A DNA stretch of 64,000 nucleotides from Acidobacteriota bacterium. Lineage in GTDB: Bacteria; Acidobacteriota; Terriglobia; Terriglobales; SCQP01. The notes under the pieces were generated by a model. It did not search any database, was not told the DNA's origin, and saw nothing but the letters and a program-made list of their open reading frames with translations. This document shows, piece by piece, positions 1-8,833 of the stretch. Numbering within the stretch: the first letter of the stretch is position 1; each line of letters opens with the position of its first letter. The translations under genes were made by a program, and so were the position numbers. Where the stretch lies: contig JAKASR010000008.1 in NCBI GenBank assembly GCA_021818955.1, positions 1-64,000 of the forward strand, written 5' to 3'.

Positions 1-1
1 G

Positions 2-91
2 GCCGTACTCCCCGGTCTTGCCGATCGCTCGCATCGCCAGCTCATTGACCTCACACCTGCCGCCTGGCTTGCCGTCCGCCAGCAAGCCTGA
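2..91 (+). other. possible 3' end of an unidentified plus-strand gene
   Basis: An open frame enters from the left edge and stops at a TGA at 89-91, giving about 29 residues that end in LAVRQQA. I do not recognise the family. The opposite strand is also open over this stretch, so coding status is uncertain. It ends 49 bp before the CRISPR array, so it could be a neighbouring cas, transposase or unrelated gene. Confidence 0.2.
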
Positions 92-140
92 ATCCACCTG
101 CATACTGGGTTTGCCCTGACGCTTACGGCTGAACGTGCTC

Positions 141-2059
141 GCTTCAATGAGGCCGCGATCAATTGATCGCGGAAATGTCATCTCGATCGGCCGGATCTCA
201 CATGCGATCGTTGGCTTCAATGAGGCCGCGATCAATTGATCGCGGAAATCGGCCATCTGGAAATGGGGCACCTCGATCGAGCGCAAGCTTCAATGAGGCC
301 GCGATCAATTGATCGCGGAAATGTAATAACGCAAGTCCGGCAGCGCCGCCACTTTTCGGGCTTCAATGAGGCCGCGATCAATTGATCGCGGAAATGAAGA
401 CGCTGAGGGAAAGCTACAGCGCCGACCTTATCGCTTCAATGAGGCCGCGATCAATTGATCGCGGAAATGATAAGCGGTTCATATGATCCGTCAGGTGATG
501 ATGTGCTTCAATGAGGCCGCGATCAATTGATCGCGGAAATCTCGCATCCCGAGGCACCAAACGTTCCGCACTTAAACGCTTCAATGAGGCCGCGATCAAT
601 TGATCGCGGAAATGCTGAATGCGGAGATCGAAACCGCACGGCTCGACGTAGCTTCAATGAGGCCGCGATCAATTGATCGCGGAAATGAGATGACTTACCA
701 TGCCGCGGCGGAATATTGATGAGCTTCAATGAGGCCGCGATCAATTGATCGCGGAAATAGCCGGAAGAGCGGGAAACCTATGAACCGGATGTCGGCTTCA
801 ATGAGGCCGCGATCAATTGATCGCGGAAATGAAAGTTAGAGTGGTCATGCACCACCTCACGATCTTCGCTTCAATGAGGCCGCGATCAATTGATCGCGGA
901 AATCTCAGGCGTGCCAGGACATCCTCGTACGGATCGTCGCTTCAATGAGGCCGCGATCAATTGATCGCGGAAATGGGGGTGATCCATCCCTACGCGATCG
1001 GCGACATCCTGCTTCAATGAGGCCGCGATCAATTGATCGCGGAAATCCTGGCCGCGCATGGATTTCAGAAGTACGCATTGAAAGCTTCAATGAGGCCGCG
1101 ATCAATTGATCGCGGAAATGACGGAGTGGCGGATCATGGCCGAGATTGGACGTGTACGCTTCAATGAGGCCGCGATCAATTGATCGCGGAAATGCTGGCC
1201 GGTCTGGTTATCGGCTTGGGGTTTGGCGGCTTCAATGAGGCCGCGATCAATTGATCGCGGAAATCGATCAGGGAATGCTCGGCGTCGAGAATTGTTTGAG
1301 CTTCAATGAGGCCGCGATCAATTGATCGCGGAAATTACTGGCGGCGGCGACGTTCCGCCCGCTTATCCCTCGCTTCAATGAGGCCGCGATCAATTGATCG
1401 CGGAAATCGTCCCTGCCCCGCCAGGGTTGTACCCGGACGGGTTGCTTCAATGAGGCCGCGATCAATTGATCGCGGAAATAAATCCCATATCCGCAACGCC
1501 CTGGCGCGCTTCGGCGCTTCAATGAGGCCGCGATCAATTGATCGCGGAAATGATGCGACGGGCGGCGGCAAAAACTCGATTTTCACCAGCTTCAATGAGG
1601 CCGCGATCAATTGATCGCGGAAATGTAAGGAGCGGGCGCGGAAGGTGTGGCTACTCCTCGGCTTCAATGAGGCCGCGATCAATTGATCGCGGAAATGGTA
1701 CCAGGCGTGCGTGAACCACCATCCGGCCAGGTCGCTTCAATGAGGCCGCGATCAATTGATCGCGGAAATCGTCATGAGATCCGTTACGCCGGTTGTCGTT
1801 CCTTTTGCTTCAATGAGGCCGCGATCAATTGATCGCGGAAATGTTGACGATCTGCAGGAAACGCTCACCGGCGAAATGCGCTTCAATGAGGCCGCGATCA
1901 ATTGATCGCGGAAATGGTCACACGGCCTACGACGTTGCAGCCGCACGCCGTGCTTCAATGAGGCCGCGATCAATTGATCGCGGAAATGCGGCGGCAGTTG
2001 GCGCGATTGTCGGCGATAGTCGAGCTTCAATGAGGCCGCGATCAATTGATCGCGGAAAT
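141..2059 (-). CRISPR. CRISPR array, 27 identical 36-bp repeats and 26 spacers
   Basis: The plus-strand repeat is GCTTCAATGAGG followed by the palindrome CCGCGATCAATTGATCGCGG and then AAAT. Repeats start at 141, 214, 287, 360, 433, 505, 578, 651, 723, 795, 868, 939, 1011, 1084, 1158, 1229, 1300, 1372, 1444, 1516, 1589, 1661, 1734, 1807, 1880, 1952 and 2024, and I see no mismatch in any. Spacers are 35-38 bp and all look unique. Read on the minus strand the repeat ends in ATTGAAGC, the classical type I 5'-handle form, and the cas genes and AT-rich leader lie on that upstream side, so minus-strand transcription is preferred. The palindrome would fold as an 8-bp stem with an AATT loop. A Cas4-Cas1 fusion next door points to type I-G or V-B; I favour I-G, but no effector is visible to decide. 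Confidence 0.98.
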
Positions 2060-2475
2060 CGCGTTCAAACAACTCCTGAATTATCAACGCCGCACAACGC
2101 AATTTGCGAGCGCCCTTCCGGGACTACCCCGAAGACAGTCCACTGTCTCAGAGCCGCGGTGACGAAACGATTATAATCCCTAGACTTAGAGAGCGCGAGC
2201 GGTGACCGGGAATCGCGCAACACCGAGCCGCTCGCGGGCCATTGCGGGCAAGGAGAGGAAAAAGGAAGCAGTAAATTCACGGCTAAAAATCCTGGCCGAA
2301 AATATATTCCGAAATCCGCATTCCCAATTCAAGAACTGAAGTGAAAATAATTTGCCAAGAATGCCGGCAGAATAAAGAATCAACCGGCGCATAGCCAGCC
2401 GCGCTTGATCAACCGAGTTGATTCGATGCCTCGACGGTCACCCGACCCATCACGGACGGGAAAATAACGTGGAAA
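2060..2475 (-). promoter_or_regulatory. CRISPR leader region with dyads and a -10-like box
   Basis: This gene-free stretch lies between cas4-cas1 and the array. From the array outward it holds a dyad AGACAGT-CC-ACTGTCT at 2133-2148 and a self-complementary ATTATAAT at 2170-2177, which gives a perfect TATAAT on the minus strand about 110 bp before the first repeat. Next come a 9-bp hairpin CGCGAGCGG/CCGCTCGCG at 2194-2236 and an AT-rich segment at about 2270-2400. I see no convincing -35 box. Promoter and adaptation-signal roles are inferred from position. Confidence 0.6.
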
Positions 2476-4329
2476 TTATCGTGTGATGAAGGCCGGATAT
2501 TCTTGGATTTCCCCGGTGAGAAAGCGCGCCAGTAGCCGAGCTTGGATTTCCAACATGCGGCGATAGCTGACGCGATAATCAAACAGAGGATGAGTGACGA
2601 GCACATCCATACGCTGTTCATAAGCATGGAAGAACGCGCGCCGGCCTTCCGGTTTCAAGGCGACGGCGGCGCCGGCGCGGACAAAGTCGGATTCCCGCAG
2701 CATGCCGGTATTGATCGCAGTCAATACGACAGAATCGGCAATCAATGGGCGAAATGGCTCGATCAGATCGAGCGCAAGCGATGGACGTCCGAAGCGCGGC
2801 TGATGATAAAACCCCCAAAACGGGTCAAACCCGATGCTGTAACAGGCCAGGGTGGCATCCTTGGACAAGAGGCTATAAGCGAAGGACAATAAGGCATTGA
2901 CTGGGTCGCGCGGCGGCCGGCGATTACGGCCTTGAAAATCGAAGCTGAAATTTCGGGTAGCGGCCGCGCGCCTATCATCCAACTCATCCGGAGCGTCGAA
3001 TTTCAACATTCCGGCAAATGCGCCAAAATAAGCCCGGGCCGCAGCCCCTTCAATGCCCAACAGAGACTCCGCATTGGACGCGGATGCGGCCGAATCCGTG
3101 AGTGCGCGCAGCAAGCGTAAGACCTCTTCGGGCGGAGTCAGGTGATTGCGCTGCAGCAGGGTGCGTTGATTCCGGATTTTGCCGGCGATCAGGCGGCGGG
3201 CCAGCGCCAACGACAGCGCCGGATTATCGGCGGACAGAAACTGCATGCGGCGCAGAAACACATTGCGGGTATTCAAGCCGTTCGTGATGCCATAGAAGTA
3301 GCCGCCCTGGGAAAAATAGCAGATGGGGACTTCGGCTTCACAGAGCGCTTGAATCGCTTGAGTCGAAAGCTGCACATTGCCGAAAATGTTGATCTGGGAA
3401 ATCTCGCCGAGACGGAATTCTAATTTCAATTCATCCATTTTTCGCTTGCCCTTGCCTTCGGCAGGGCCGCGGACCTGGAAAACTTCACCGGCTTTTCCGA
3501 CGCGCCAGCCTTGAGAATTGAGATACACGGGACGCAGATCGTCACGCGGCACGATCAAAGGACGAACCGCCAGTCGAGACTGGGAACCGGCATCGCCAAA
3601 CAACGACAGTTGACGCGCCGGCGAAGGCGAAGCCCATTGCCATTGCTCCTGACGGGCGCGCAAAGCATTGGTTTCATCCGGCAAGCAGACGCCGACCAGC
3701 GAACAGCGGGGGCATTTGGGGCTGTCCACCAGCGGCGGCGGGATGCTCTCGGTGGCCGCAGCAGCGCGCGCCTGAGCGATCTGAATCACCGTCTCGGCTT
3801 CAAGCGCCGCATCCACGATCACCGGAATGCGCTGTTTCGTGGAGGCGTAATATAATACGCCGCCGTCGCAGGTATATCCGTTATCGCGAAGAATTAAGAC
3901 TTGCGCGGCGATCTGGGCTCGATCCGCAGGCCAAGGCTCGGGACCGGTATCGGTTTCCCGCGGATGCCCTTTTTTATAATCCACCGGTGTAATATTCGCC
4001 AGACCCTCCGCGCTTTCAATCAAATCAAGCCGCGCGATTAGCCCCAAACGCTCGCTGGAGAGTTCAATCGAGCGAGAATGGATCTTTTCTTCCTGCGCCG
4101 CGTCGGGCAAGGGCAGAGAATCCGAGGCTGCTTCGACACGCCGATGCCGGGCGTGGCCCTCCCGGGTATCCGCACTTGAGACAAAGATTTTATCGACCCA
4201 TTCGTAATAAAACAATCGCGGGCAATAAACGAACTCATTGAGCATGCGCGCCGGCAACAGTTCGGGCAAAGACTTGCCCAGATGATGCTCCAACGCGGGC
4301 ACGACCGCCGGTTTTGCATAAGGATTCAT
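2476..4329 (-). CDS. cas4-cas1: Cas4-Cas1 fusion protein (CRISPR adaptation)
   Basis: The 617-aa protein joins a Cas4 nuclease to a Cas1 integrase; such fusions select PAM-bearing prespacers and integrate them with Cas2. The Cas4 part (about 1-220) has Cys36 plus Cys206, Cys209 and Cys215 for an Fe-S cluster, and RecB-type residues Asp102, Asp117 and Lys119 in the VDYKK motif. The Cas1 part (about 255-617) carries the metal ligands Glu427 in GIEGAAARAYF, His509 in GFYHQPRFGRP and Asp521/Glu524 in LALDLIEPF. Both halves look catalytically intact. The gene begins 45 bp after cas2 on the same strand and its 3' end faces the leader. This fusion is known from types I-G and V-B; here it is second in order, after cas2. 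Confidence 0.96.
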   Translation of the reverse strand: MNPYAKPAVVPALEHHLGKSLPELLPARMLNEFVYCPRLFYYEWVDKIFVSSADTREGHARHRRVEAASDSLPLPDAAQEEKIHSRSIELSSERLGLIARLDLIESAEGLANITPVDYKKGHPRETDTGPEPWPADRAQIAAQVLILRDNGYTCDGGVLYYASTKQRIPVIVDAALEAETVIQIAQARAAAATESIPPPLVDSPKCPRCSLVGVCLPDETNALRARQEQWQWASPSPARQLSLFGDAGSQSRLAVRPLIVPRDDLRPVYLNSQGWRVGKAGEVFQVRGPAEGKGKRKMDELKLEFRLGEISQINIFGNVQLSTQAIQALCEAEVPICYFSQGGYFYGITNGLNTRNVFLRRMQFLSADNPALSLALARRLIAGKIRNQRTLLQRNHLTPPEEVLRLLRALTDSAASASNAESLLGIEGAAARAYFGAFAGMLKFDAPDELDDRRAAATRNFSFDFQGRNRRPPRDPVNALLSFAYSLLSKDATLACYSIGFDPFWGFYHQPRFGRPSLALDLIEPFRPLIADSVVLTAINTGMLRESDFVRAGAAVALKPEGRRAFFHAYEQRMDVLVTHPLFDYRVSYRRMLEIQARLLARFLTGEIQEYPAFITR

Positions 4330-4374
4330 GGCTTAGCGAATAATCCTATTTCAATGCAGATCAATACGCACCCC

Positions 4375-4668
4375 TCAGGCGACAATACAAGGCGCGTCCA
4401 GCTTGACCAGATAGGGCTTGCCAAGAGCGCTGATCACACGCTCGCCACGACCCTCAGCCGGACCCAAGCTGACAAACAAGACCTGATCTTCGGCATGGTT
4501 GATGATGCCGCGCAGGGATTCACGACAACGCACCAGATCGGAGGGGGTCAACTGGCATTCGAAAACGGAATACTGCAAATGATCGCCGAAATCACGCATC
4601 GCCTTGAAAACCTTTTTCAAACGCTTATCGTCGGCGATGTCGTAACAGACCAGATAGGAGGTGCGCAT
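4375..4668 (-). CDS. cas2: Cas2, CRISPR adaptation subunit
   Basis: The 97-aa product starts MRTSYLVCYDIADDKRL, with the conserved Asp10 at the end of strand beta1, followed by the ferredoxin-like pattern YSVFECQLT typical of Cas2. Cas2 forms the central dimer of the Cas1-Cas2 integration complex. It is the first gene of a two-gene minus-strand unit with cas4-cas1; in most loci I know of with this fusion, cas2 follows it. No interference gene lies upstream: the next gene is divergent and unrelated. Length and motif are normal for the family. Confidence 0.95.
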   Translation of the reverse strand: MRTSYLVCYDIADDKRLKKVFKAMRDFGDHLQYSVFECQLTPSDLVRCRESLRGIINHAEDQVLFVSLGPAEGRGERVISALGKPYLVKLDAPCIVA

Positions 4669-4784
4669 CTCAACCTCTTTCGACCTGAATTTAACCTACT
4701 ACAATGAGATCCAATTCAGCCAGTATATCTGCAAGAGCTCCGACCCCGAGAGATATAATCTTGCCGAAGGTAATTTGAAGGCTC

Positions 4785-6098
4785 ATGAAGATCACACGCG
4801 GATGGTGGATGCTGGGAACTATCGGCCTGCACATGGCGGCGATAGCCAAGCCAGCGTCACGCACAGTGACCGCAGCCATCAACGCGCAAGCTTGGACAAC
4901 GGTATCGCTGCCGGCGGAAGCCTTTACCCTGGCTTCACATCACGGCTGCATTTGGGCGGCGGGAAAGCAGGAAATGATTGCCAGTTCCTGCGATGGCGGC
5001 AAGCACTGGGTTATACGGCACTGGCATCGCCGCGGACAATGGATCTTCCATCTGGCGTTTGCCGGAACCCATACCGCCTATGCCTATGGCACCCACCACT
5101 GGCATGATTTGAGCCGGGATGACGGCAAAACCTGGAAACATCAAGGCCCCGGCCCGATACCGGTGAACTATGCGGATTTCGCCAATCGAAAAGACGGAAT
5201 GATAGCCCGATTCAAGGGCGTAGATTTTCGACTGAATGGACATGGATGGGAAAAATTAAACCTGCCAAAACCAAAATCGAAAGACCCGATCAAGGCACAG
5301 AACCCTATAAACGGAGTCGCGGTGCTGGATGCCAAGCATGCCGCGATTTTGTACATGAATAAGCCGCCAGATACCAGCTCTCGGAACCGCATCGTACTCA
5401 CCGAGGATGGCGGGCGGCATTGGTTGACGCTATCCTTAGCGGCGAAACTAAAACCCACAAACCTAACATCATTTGCGGGCATGTACCTGGTTAGCGGCTC
5501 AAGCGATCAAGGCCCATTCTTGTGGATCTCGAAAGACGGACAGACATGGAGCAAGATTCATGACGGATTTATCAGCGGATTGCGCCAGTGCCAGGGCGGG
5601 CATTGCCTGTTACAAAGCGGCTGGCTGCACTGGATCGCATCCGCGGCAGGAAATATGCGGGCGACAGGATACCGGCTAAAAACCATTCCTGCGAATTTAT
5701 TGGCTTGGGCGGCGGCACAAAATACGCTTTGCGTACTCGAGAACGGAATCCAGTGCGAAGCGGGAACACCGGCATTACCGGATACATTGAACGAGCCGGT
5801 AAAAGTTACCACCCTATCCAGTCAAAATGTAAGAAACGCCCGCTGCTTAAATTGTCAACCGCCGCAATACCCATACGACGCAATGATGAGTGGAAAAACC
5901 GGCACGGTGGTGCTGGGCGCCATCATCGGCCGCAGCGGCGAAATCAGGAATCTTAGCTTGATTTATGCGCCTTACCGCTCGCTGGCCGCCTCGTCCATGG
6001 CGGCCGTGAGCCATTGGCATTATGCTCCGACGCGGCTCAACCAGCAGCCGGTGAAAGTCGATACGATCATTCACGTGAATTTCACGCTGGGGAACTGA
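4785..6098 (+). CDS. exported BNR-like propeller protein with TonB C-terminal domain
   Basis: The 437-aa protein begins with a short basic stretch and a hydrophobic segment (about 6-22), probably a signal peptide. Its middle has recurring SxDGGKxW-like motifs (SSCDGGKHWV, SRDDGKTWK, TEDGGRHWL, SKDGQTWSK), the signature of BNR/sialidase-type beta-propeller blades. The last 85 residues (PPQYPYDAMMSGKTGTVVLGAIIG to VNFTLGN) match a TonB C-terminal domain, which usually contacts outer-membrane receptors. A TATAAT box at 4754-4759 may serve as its promoter. It is divergent from cas2 with about 115 bp between; a link to CRISPR is not indicated. Its function is unknown. Confidence 0.7.
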   Translation: MKITRGWWMLGTIGLHMAAIAKPASRTVTAAINAQAWTTVSLPAEAFTLASHHGCIWAAGKQEMIASSCDGGKHWVIRHWHRRGQWIFHLAFAGTHTAYAYGTHHWHDLSRDDGKTWKHQGPGPIPVNYADFANRKDGMIARFKGVDFRLNGHGWEKLNLPKPKSKDPIKAQNPINGVAVLDAKHAAILYMNKPPDTSSRNRIVLTEDGGRHWLTLSLAAKLKPTNLTSFAGMYLVSGSSDQGPFLWISKDGQTWSKIHDGFISGLRQCQGGHCLLQSGWLHWIASAAGNMRATGYRLKTIPANLLAWAAAQNTLCVLENGIQCEAGTPALPDTLNEPVKVTTLSSQNVRNARCLNCQPPQYPYDAMMSGKTGTVVLGAIIGRSGEIRNLSLIYAPYRSLAASSMAAVSHWHYAPTRLNQQPVKVDTIIHVNFTLGN

Positions 6099-6295
6099 GC
6101 GGACGGCAAATTGGCGGTGGCGCAATAGGGGGCCTATTAAGCAAGGTTTAGCCCGCCGCGGGGTGCGCGAGGGCACGGTGAGGCGCAGGCGGCTCTGCTA
6201 TACTGGCTGAGCTTTTGCCGCCAGACCTCGGGGCAGGAAAGTTCACTCCCGGAAACGGCGGCAGGTCAACCTCTTACCCCCGAGATTCCGCCGAC

Positions 6296-8080
6296 GTGAG
6301 CTCTTTTTCCCGCCGTCAATTTTTAAAGTTCGCGCCACTGGCCGCCGCCGGCTTGGCCGGTCCGGACAATGCCTGGGGCCAGCCCGGCTGGGGACGCACC
6401 GCGGCCGGGGTATGGGCGCCGGGGGCGGCCGCGCCCGGCGGCTCCATCTTCCATGACGTCAAGCCCGCCGAAAGCCATATCACCTGGGTGCATGACAACG
6501 CCAAATCGGCGATGCACTGGCTGCCGGAAAGCATGTGCTCCGGCTGCGCATTCATCGACTACGACAACGATGGCTGGATGGATATTTTCCTGGTGAACAC
6601 CGGGCGCTGCGATTTTTTCCAGCCGAAGCATCCGCCGCACAACGCGCTGTACAAAAACAACCGCGACGGCACCTTTACCGACGTCACCGCGAAAGCCGGG
6701 CTGCAGGGCGGCGAGACCTGGGGCGAAGGCGCGGCGGTGGGCGATTACGACGGCGACGGGTATCCCGACCTCTACGTCACCGGCTACGGCCGCAACCTGC
6801 TGTATCACAACAACGGCGACGGCACTTTTACCGACGTGACCGACAAGGCGGGGGTGGGCGATTCGGGCTGGTCCACCTCGGCCGCCTGGTTCGATTACGA
6901 TCACGACGGCAAGCTGGACCTGTTTGTCTGCAGCTTCGTCGTCTATAACGACCAGTTGAAGATCAGCTGCGGCGACAACAAGATGGGCAAGCGCTATTAC
7001 TGCATTCCGCGCCTGTTCGAGCCGCGACCCAGCAAGCTGTATCACAACAATGGCGACGGCACTTTCACCGAGGTGGGGCACCTGACCGCCATCGGGCGCA
7101 ATCCGGGCAAGTCGCACGGCGTGGTGGCCAGCGATATCAACAACGACGGCCGGCTGGATTTGTTCGTTTCCAACGACACCACCGCCAACTTTCTCTTCAT
7201 CAACAAGGGCAAGGACGCCCACGGGCAGGCGCAGTGGGAAGAAGCGGGCTTCATGGCGGGGGTGGCCTACAGCGAGGAAGGGACGCCGCGCTCCGGCATG
7301 GGGCTGGACGCGGGCGACTACGACAACGACGGCTGGATGGACCTTTACGTCGCCAACATCGACCACGAGCGTTTCTCGCTCTACCACAACAACCACGACG
7401 AGACGTTCACCGACATGGCGGCGCAGAGCGGGATTGGCATGGCCAGCTACCTGCGCAGCGGCTGGGGCGTGCGCTTTTTCGATTACGACAACGACGGCGA
7501 ACTGGACCTGCTGCAGGCTTGCGCGCATCCGGACGACATGGTGCAAAACTACGACGAGGGCGTGCACTGGTACGAGAAGCCAATGCTGTTTCATGGCAAC
7601 GGCCAGGGGAAATTCAACTTTCTCGGGGGCGCCGCCGGCAGCGCCTTCCGCCGGCGCTGGAGCGCGCGCGGCATGGCAATTGGCGATTACGACAACGACG
7701 GCGGAGTGGACGCGCTGATCAGCAACAACGGCGCGCGCCCGCTGCTGCTGCACAACCAGGTGGGACGCCGCAAAAACTGGCTGGGCGTCTTTCTGGTAGG
7801 CAAAAAATGCCATCGCGACGCGGTGGGCGCGAAAGTGACCTGGAAATTCGGCGAGCGCACGCGCAGCCGGGAAAAGAGCGCCGGCGGCAGCTATCTTTCC
7901 TCGCACGATCCGCGGCTGGTGCTGGGCGCCGACCGGACGCCGCAGATCGACTGGGTGGAAGTCCGCTGGCCGCAGCCTTCGGGCGCGGTGGAGCGCATTG
8001 CCAAGCCGCCGATGAACCGCTACGTCACGATTGTCGAAGGCGAGGGAATCAGGCCGTATCCGTTTAAAGGGAAAGTGTAG
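6296..8080 (+). CDS. Tat-exported FG-GAP/VCBS repeat protein with UnbV-ASPIC C-terminus (CRTAC1-like)
   Basis: I choose the GTG at 6296 because it places a twin-arginine signal, FSRRQFLKFAPLAAAGLAG, at the N-terminus; an upstream in-frame TTG at 6215 would add 27 unlikely residues. About 594 aa follow, with repeated calcium-binding blades such as DYDNDGWMDIFLVN, DYDGDGYPDLYVT and DINNDGRLDLFVSN, each followed by LYHNNGDGTFTDV-like strands. The C-terminus (KNWLGVFLVGKK to WVEVRWPQPSG) matches the ASPIC/UnbV domain. Such proteins are secreted seven-blade propellers of unclear role that are common in Acidobacteriota, Planctomycetes and Verrucomicrobia. The repeat field begins directly after the stop. 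Confidence 0.85.
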   Translation: MSSFSRRQFLKFAPLAAAGLAGPDNAWGQPGWGRTAAGVWAPGAAAPGGSIFHDVKPAESHITWVHDNAKSAMHWLPESMCSGCAFIDYDNDGWMDIFLVNTGRCDFFQPKHPPHNALYKNNRDGTFTDVTAKAGLQGGETWGEGAAVGDYDGDGYPDLYVTGYGRNLLYHNNGDGTFTDVTDKAGVGDSGWSTSAAWFDYDHDGKLDLFVCSFVVYNDQLKISCGDNKMGKRYYCIPRLFEPRPSKLYHNNGDGTFTEVGHLTAIGRNPGKSHGVVASDINNDGRLDLFVSNDTTANFLFINKGKDAHGQAQWEEAGFMAGVAYSEEGTPRSGMGLDAGDYDNDGWMDLYVANIDHERFSLYHNNHDETFTDMAAQSGIGMASYLRSGWGVRFFDYDNDGELDLLQACAHPDDMVQNYDEGVHWYEKPMLFHGNGQGKFNFLGGAAGSAFRRRWSARGMAIGDYDNDGGVDALISNNGARPLLLHNQVGRRKNWLGVFLVGKKCHRDAVGAKVTWKFGERTRSREKSAGGSYLSSHDPRLVLGADRTPQIDWVEVRWPQPSGAVERIAKPPMNRYVTIVEGEGIRPYPFKGKV

Positions 8081-8700
8081 GAAGCGCAGAGCGCAAAGCG
8101 CAGAGCGCAAAGCGCAGGGCGCAAAGCGCAGGGCGCAGAGCACAGAGCACAGAGCACAGAGCACAAAGCGCAAAGCACAGAGCACAGAGCACAGAGCGCA
8201 GAGCGCAGAGCACAAAGCACAAAGCACAAAGCGCAAAGCGCAAAGAGCAGAGCGCAGAGCGCAGGGCCAGAATTAGTCTGGGCGCAGCCCGCAAGCGGGC
8301 TGCTTTCCACGGAAGGAAAAGCACAGAGCGCAGAGCGCAGAGCACAAAGCACAAAGCGCAAAGCGCAGAGCGCAGAGCGCAGGGCCAGAATTAGTCTGGG
8401 CGCAGCCCGCAAGCGGGCTGCTTTCCACGGAAGGAAAAGCACAGAGCGCAGAGCGCAGGGCGCAGAGCACAGAGCACAGAGCACAAAGCGCAAAGCACAA
8501 AGAGCAGAGCGCAGGGCGCAGAGCACAGAGCACAGAGCACAAAGCGCAAAGCACAAAGAGCAGAGCGCAGGGCACAGAGCGCAGGGCGCAGGGCGCAGAG
8601 CGCAGGGCCAGAATTAGTCTGGGCGCAGCCCGCAAGCGGGCTGCTTTCCACGGAAGGAAAAGCGCAGCAATGCAGATGCTTTTCACGGAAGGAAAAGAGC
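8081..8700. repeat. heptanucleotide minisatellite with three embedded hairpin cassettes
   Basis: The region is built of head-to-tail 7-mers of form GCRCARR (GCGCAGA, GCGCAAA, GCACAGA, GCACAAA, GCGCAGG). It is interrupted by three near-identical cassettes of about 59 bp at about 8264-8322, 8392-8440 onward, and 8604-8662. Each cassette contains the hairpin GCAGCCCGC-AA-GCGGGCTGC followed by TTTCCACGGAAGGAAAAGC, and a partial fourth tail lies at about 8675-8696. Because 7 is not a multiple of 3, long frames are open on both strands and give low-complexity Ala-Leu-Cys repeats; I treat those as non-coding. Confidence 0.9.
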
Positions 8701-8725
8701 AGCAATAAGGATTTGCGCTGACAAC

Positions 8726-8806
8726 GGGCGGCACGGCCGCTTTTACTTTTAGGCGCTGACGCTTTCGCAAAGGTCCGGCCGAAACCGGACGCATGGCGAA
8801 TACTCA
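8726..8806 (+). repeat. 81-bp structured direct repeat, copy 1
   Basis: This element matches 10037-10117 at 73 of 81 positions with no gaps. It begins with a GCGGC-ACG-GCCGC hairpin followed by TTTTACTTTT, like an intrinsic terminator. It then carries GTCCGG-CCGAAA-CCGGAC inside an outer TTCGC/GCGAA pairing and ends in GAATACTCA. It lies 27 bp upstream of the sugar-isomerase-like gene, so it could be a 5' leader element, a terminator pair or a dispersed repeat. Confidence 0.75.
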
Positions 8807-8833
8807 AGGAAGAAGACTAAGGCAGGAGACGCC

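Noticed and set aside
414-2102. Open frames of 60-116 codons across the CRISPR array on both strands
   Set aside because: They are translations of the 36-bp repeat (recurring FRDQLIAASLK, FPRSIDRGLIEA or MRPRSIDRGN), whose palindrome and unit lengths keep frames open; not genes.
2096-2115. Possible degenerate 28th repeat after the last spacer-length stretch
   Set aside because: Only a short CGCAATTTGCG-like similarity; no alignment with the rest of the repeat, so treated as leader.
6323-8236. 637-codon minus-strand frame opposite the UnbV/VCBS gene
   Set aside because: It is a mirror of GC-rich coding sequence with Asp-rich repeats (His/Val/Ala-rich translation); the plus strand has clear FG-GAP repeats and a Tat signal.
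8020-8807. Leu/Cys/Ala-rich frames up to 178 codons on the minus strand over the repeat field
   Set aside because: They arise from GCRCARR heptads translating to a 7-aa periodic pattern and have no start signal or family match.
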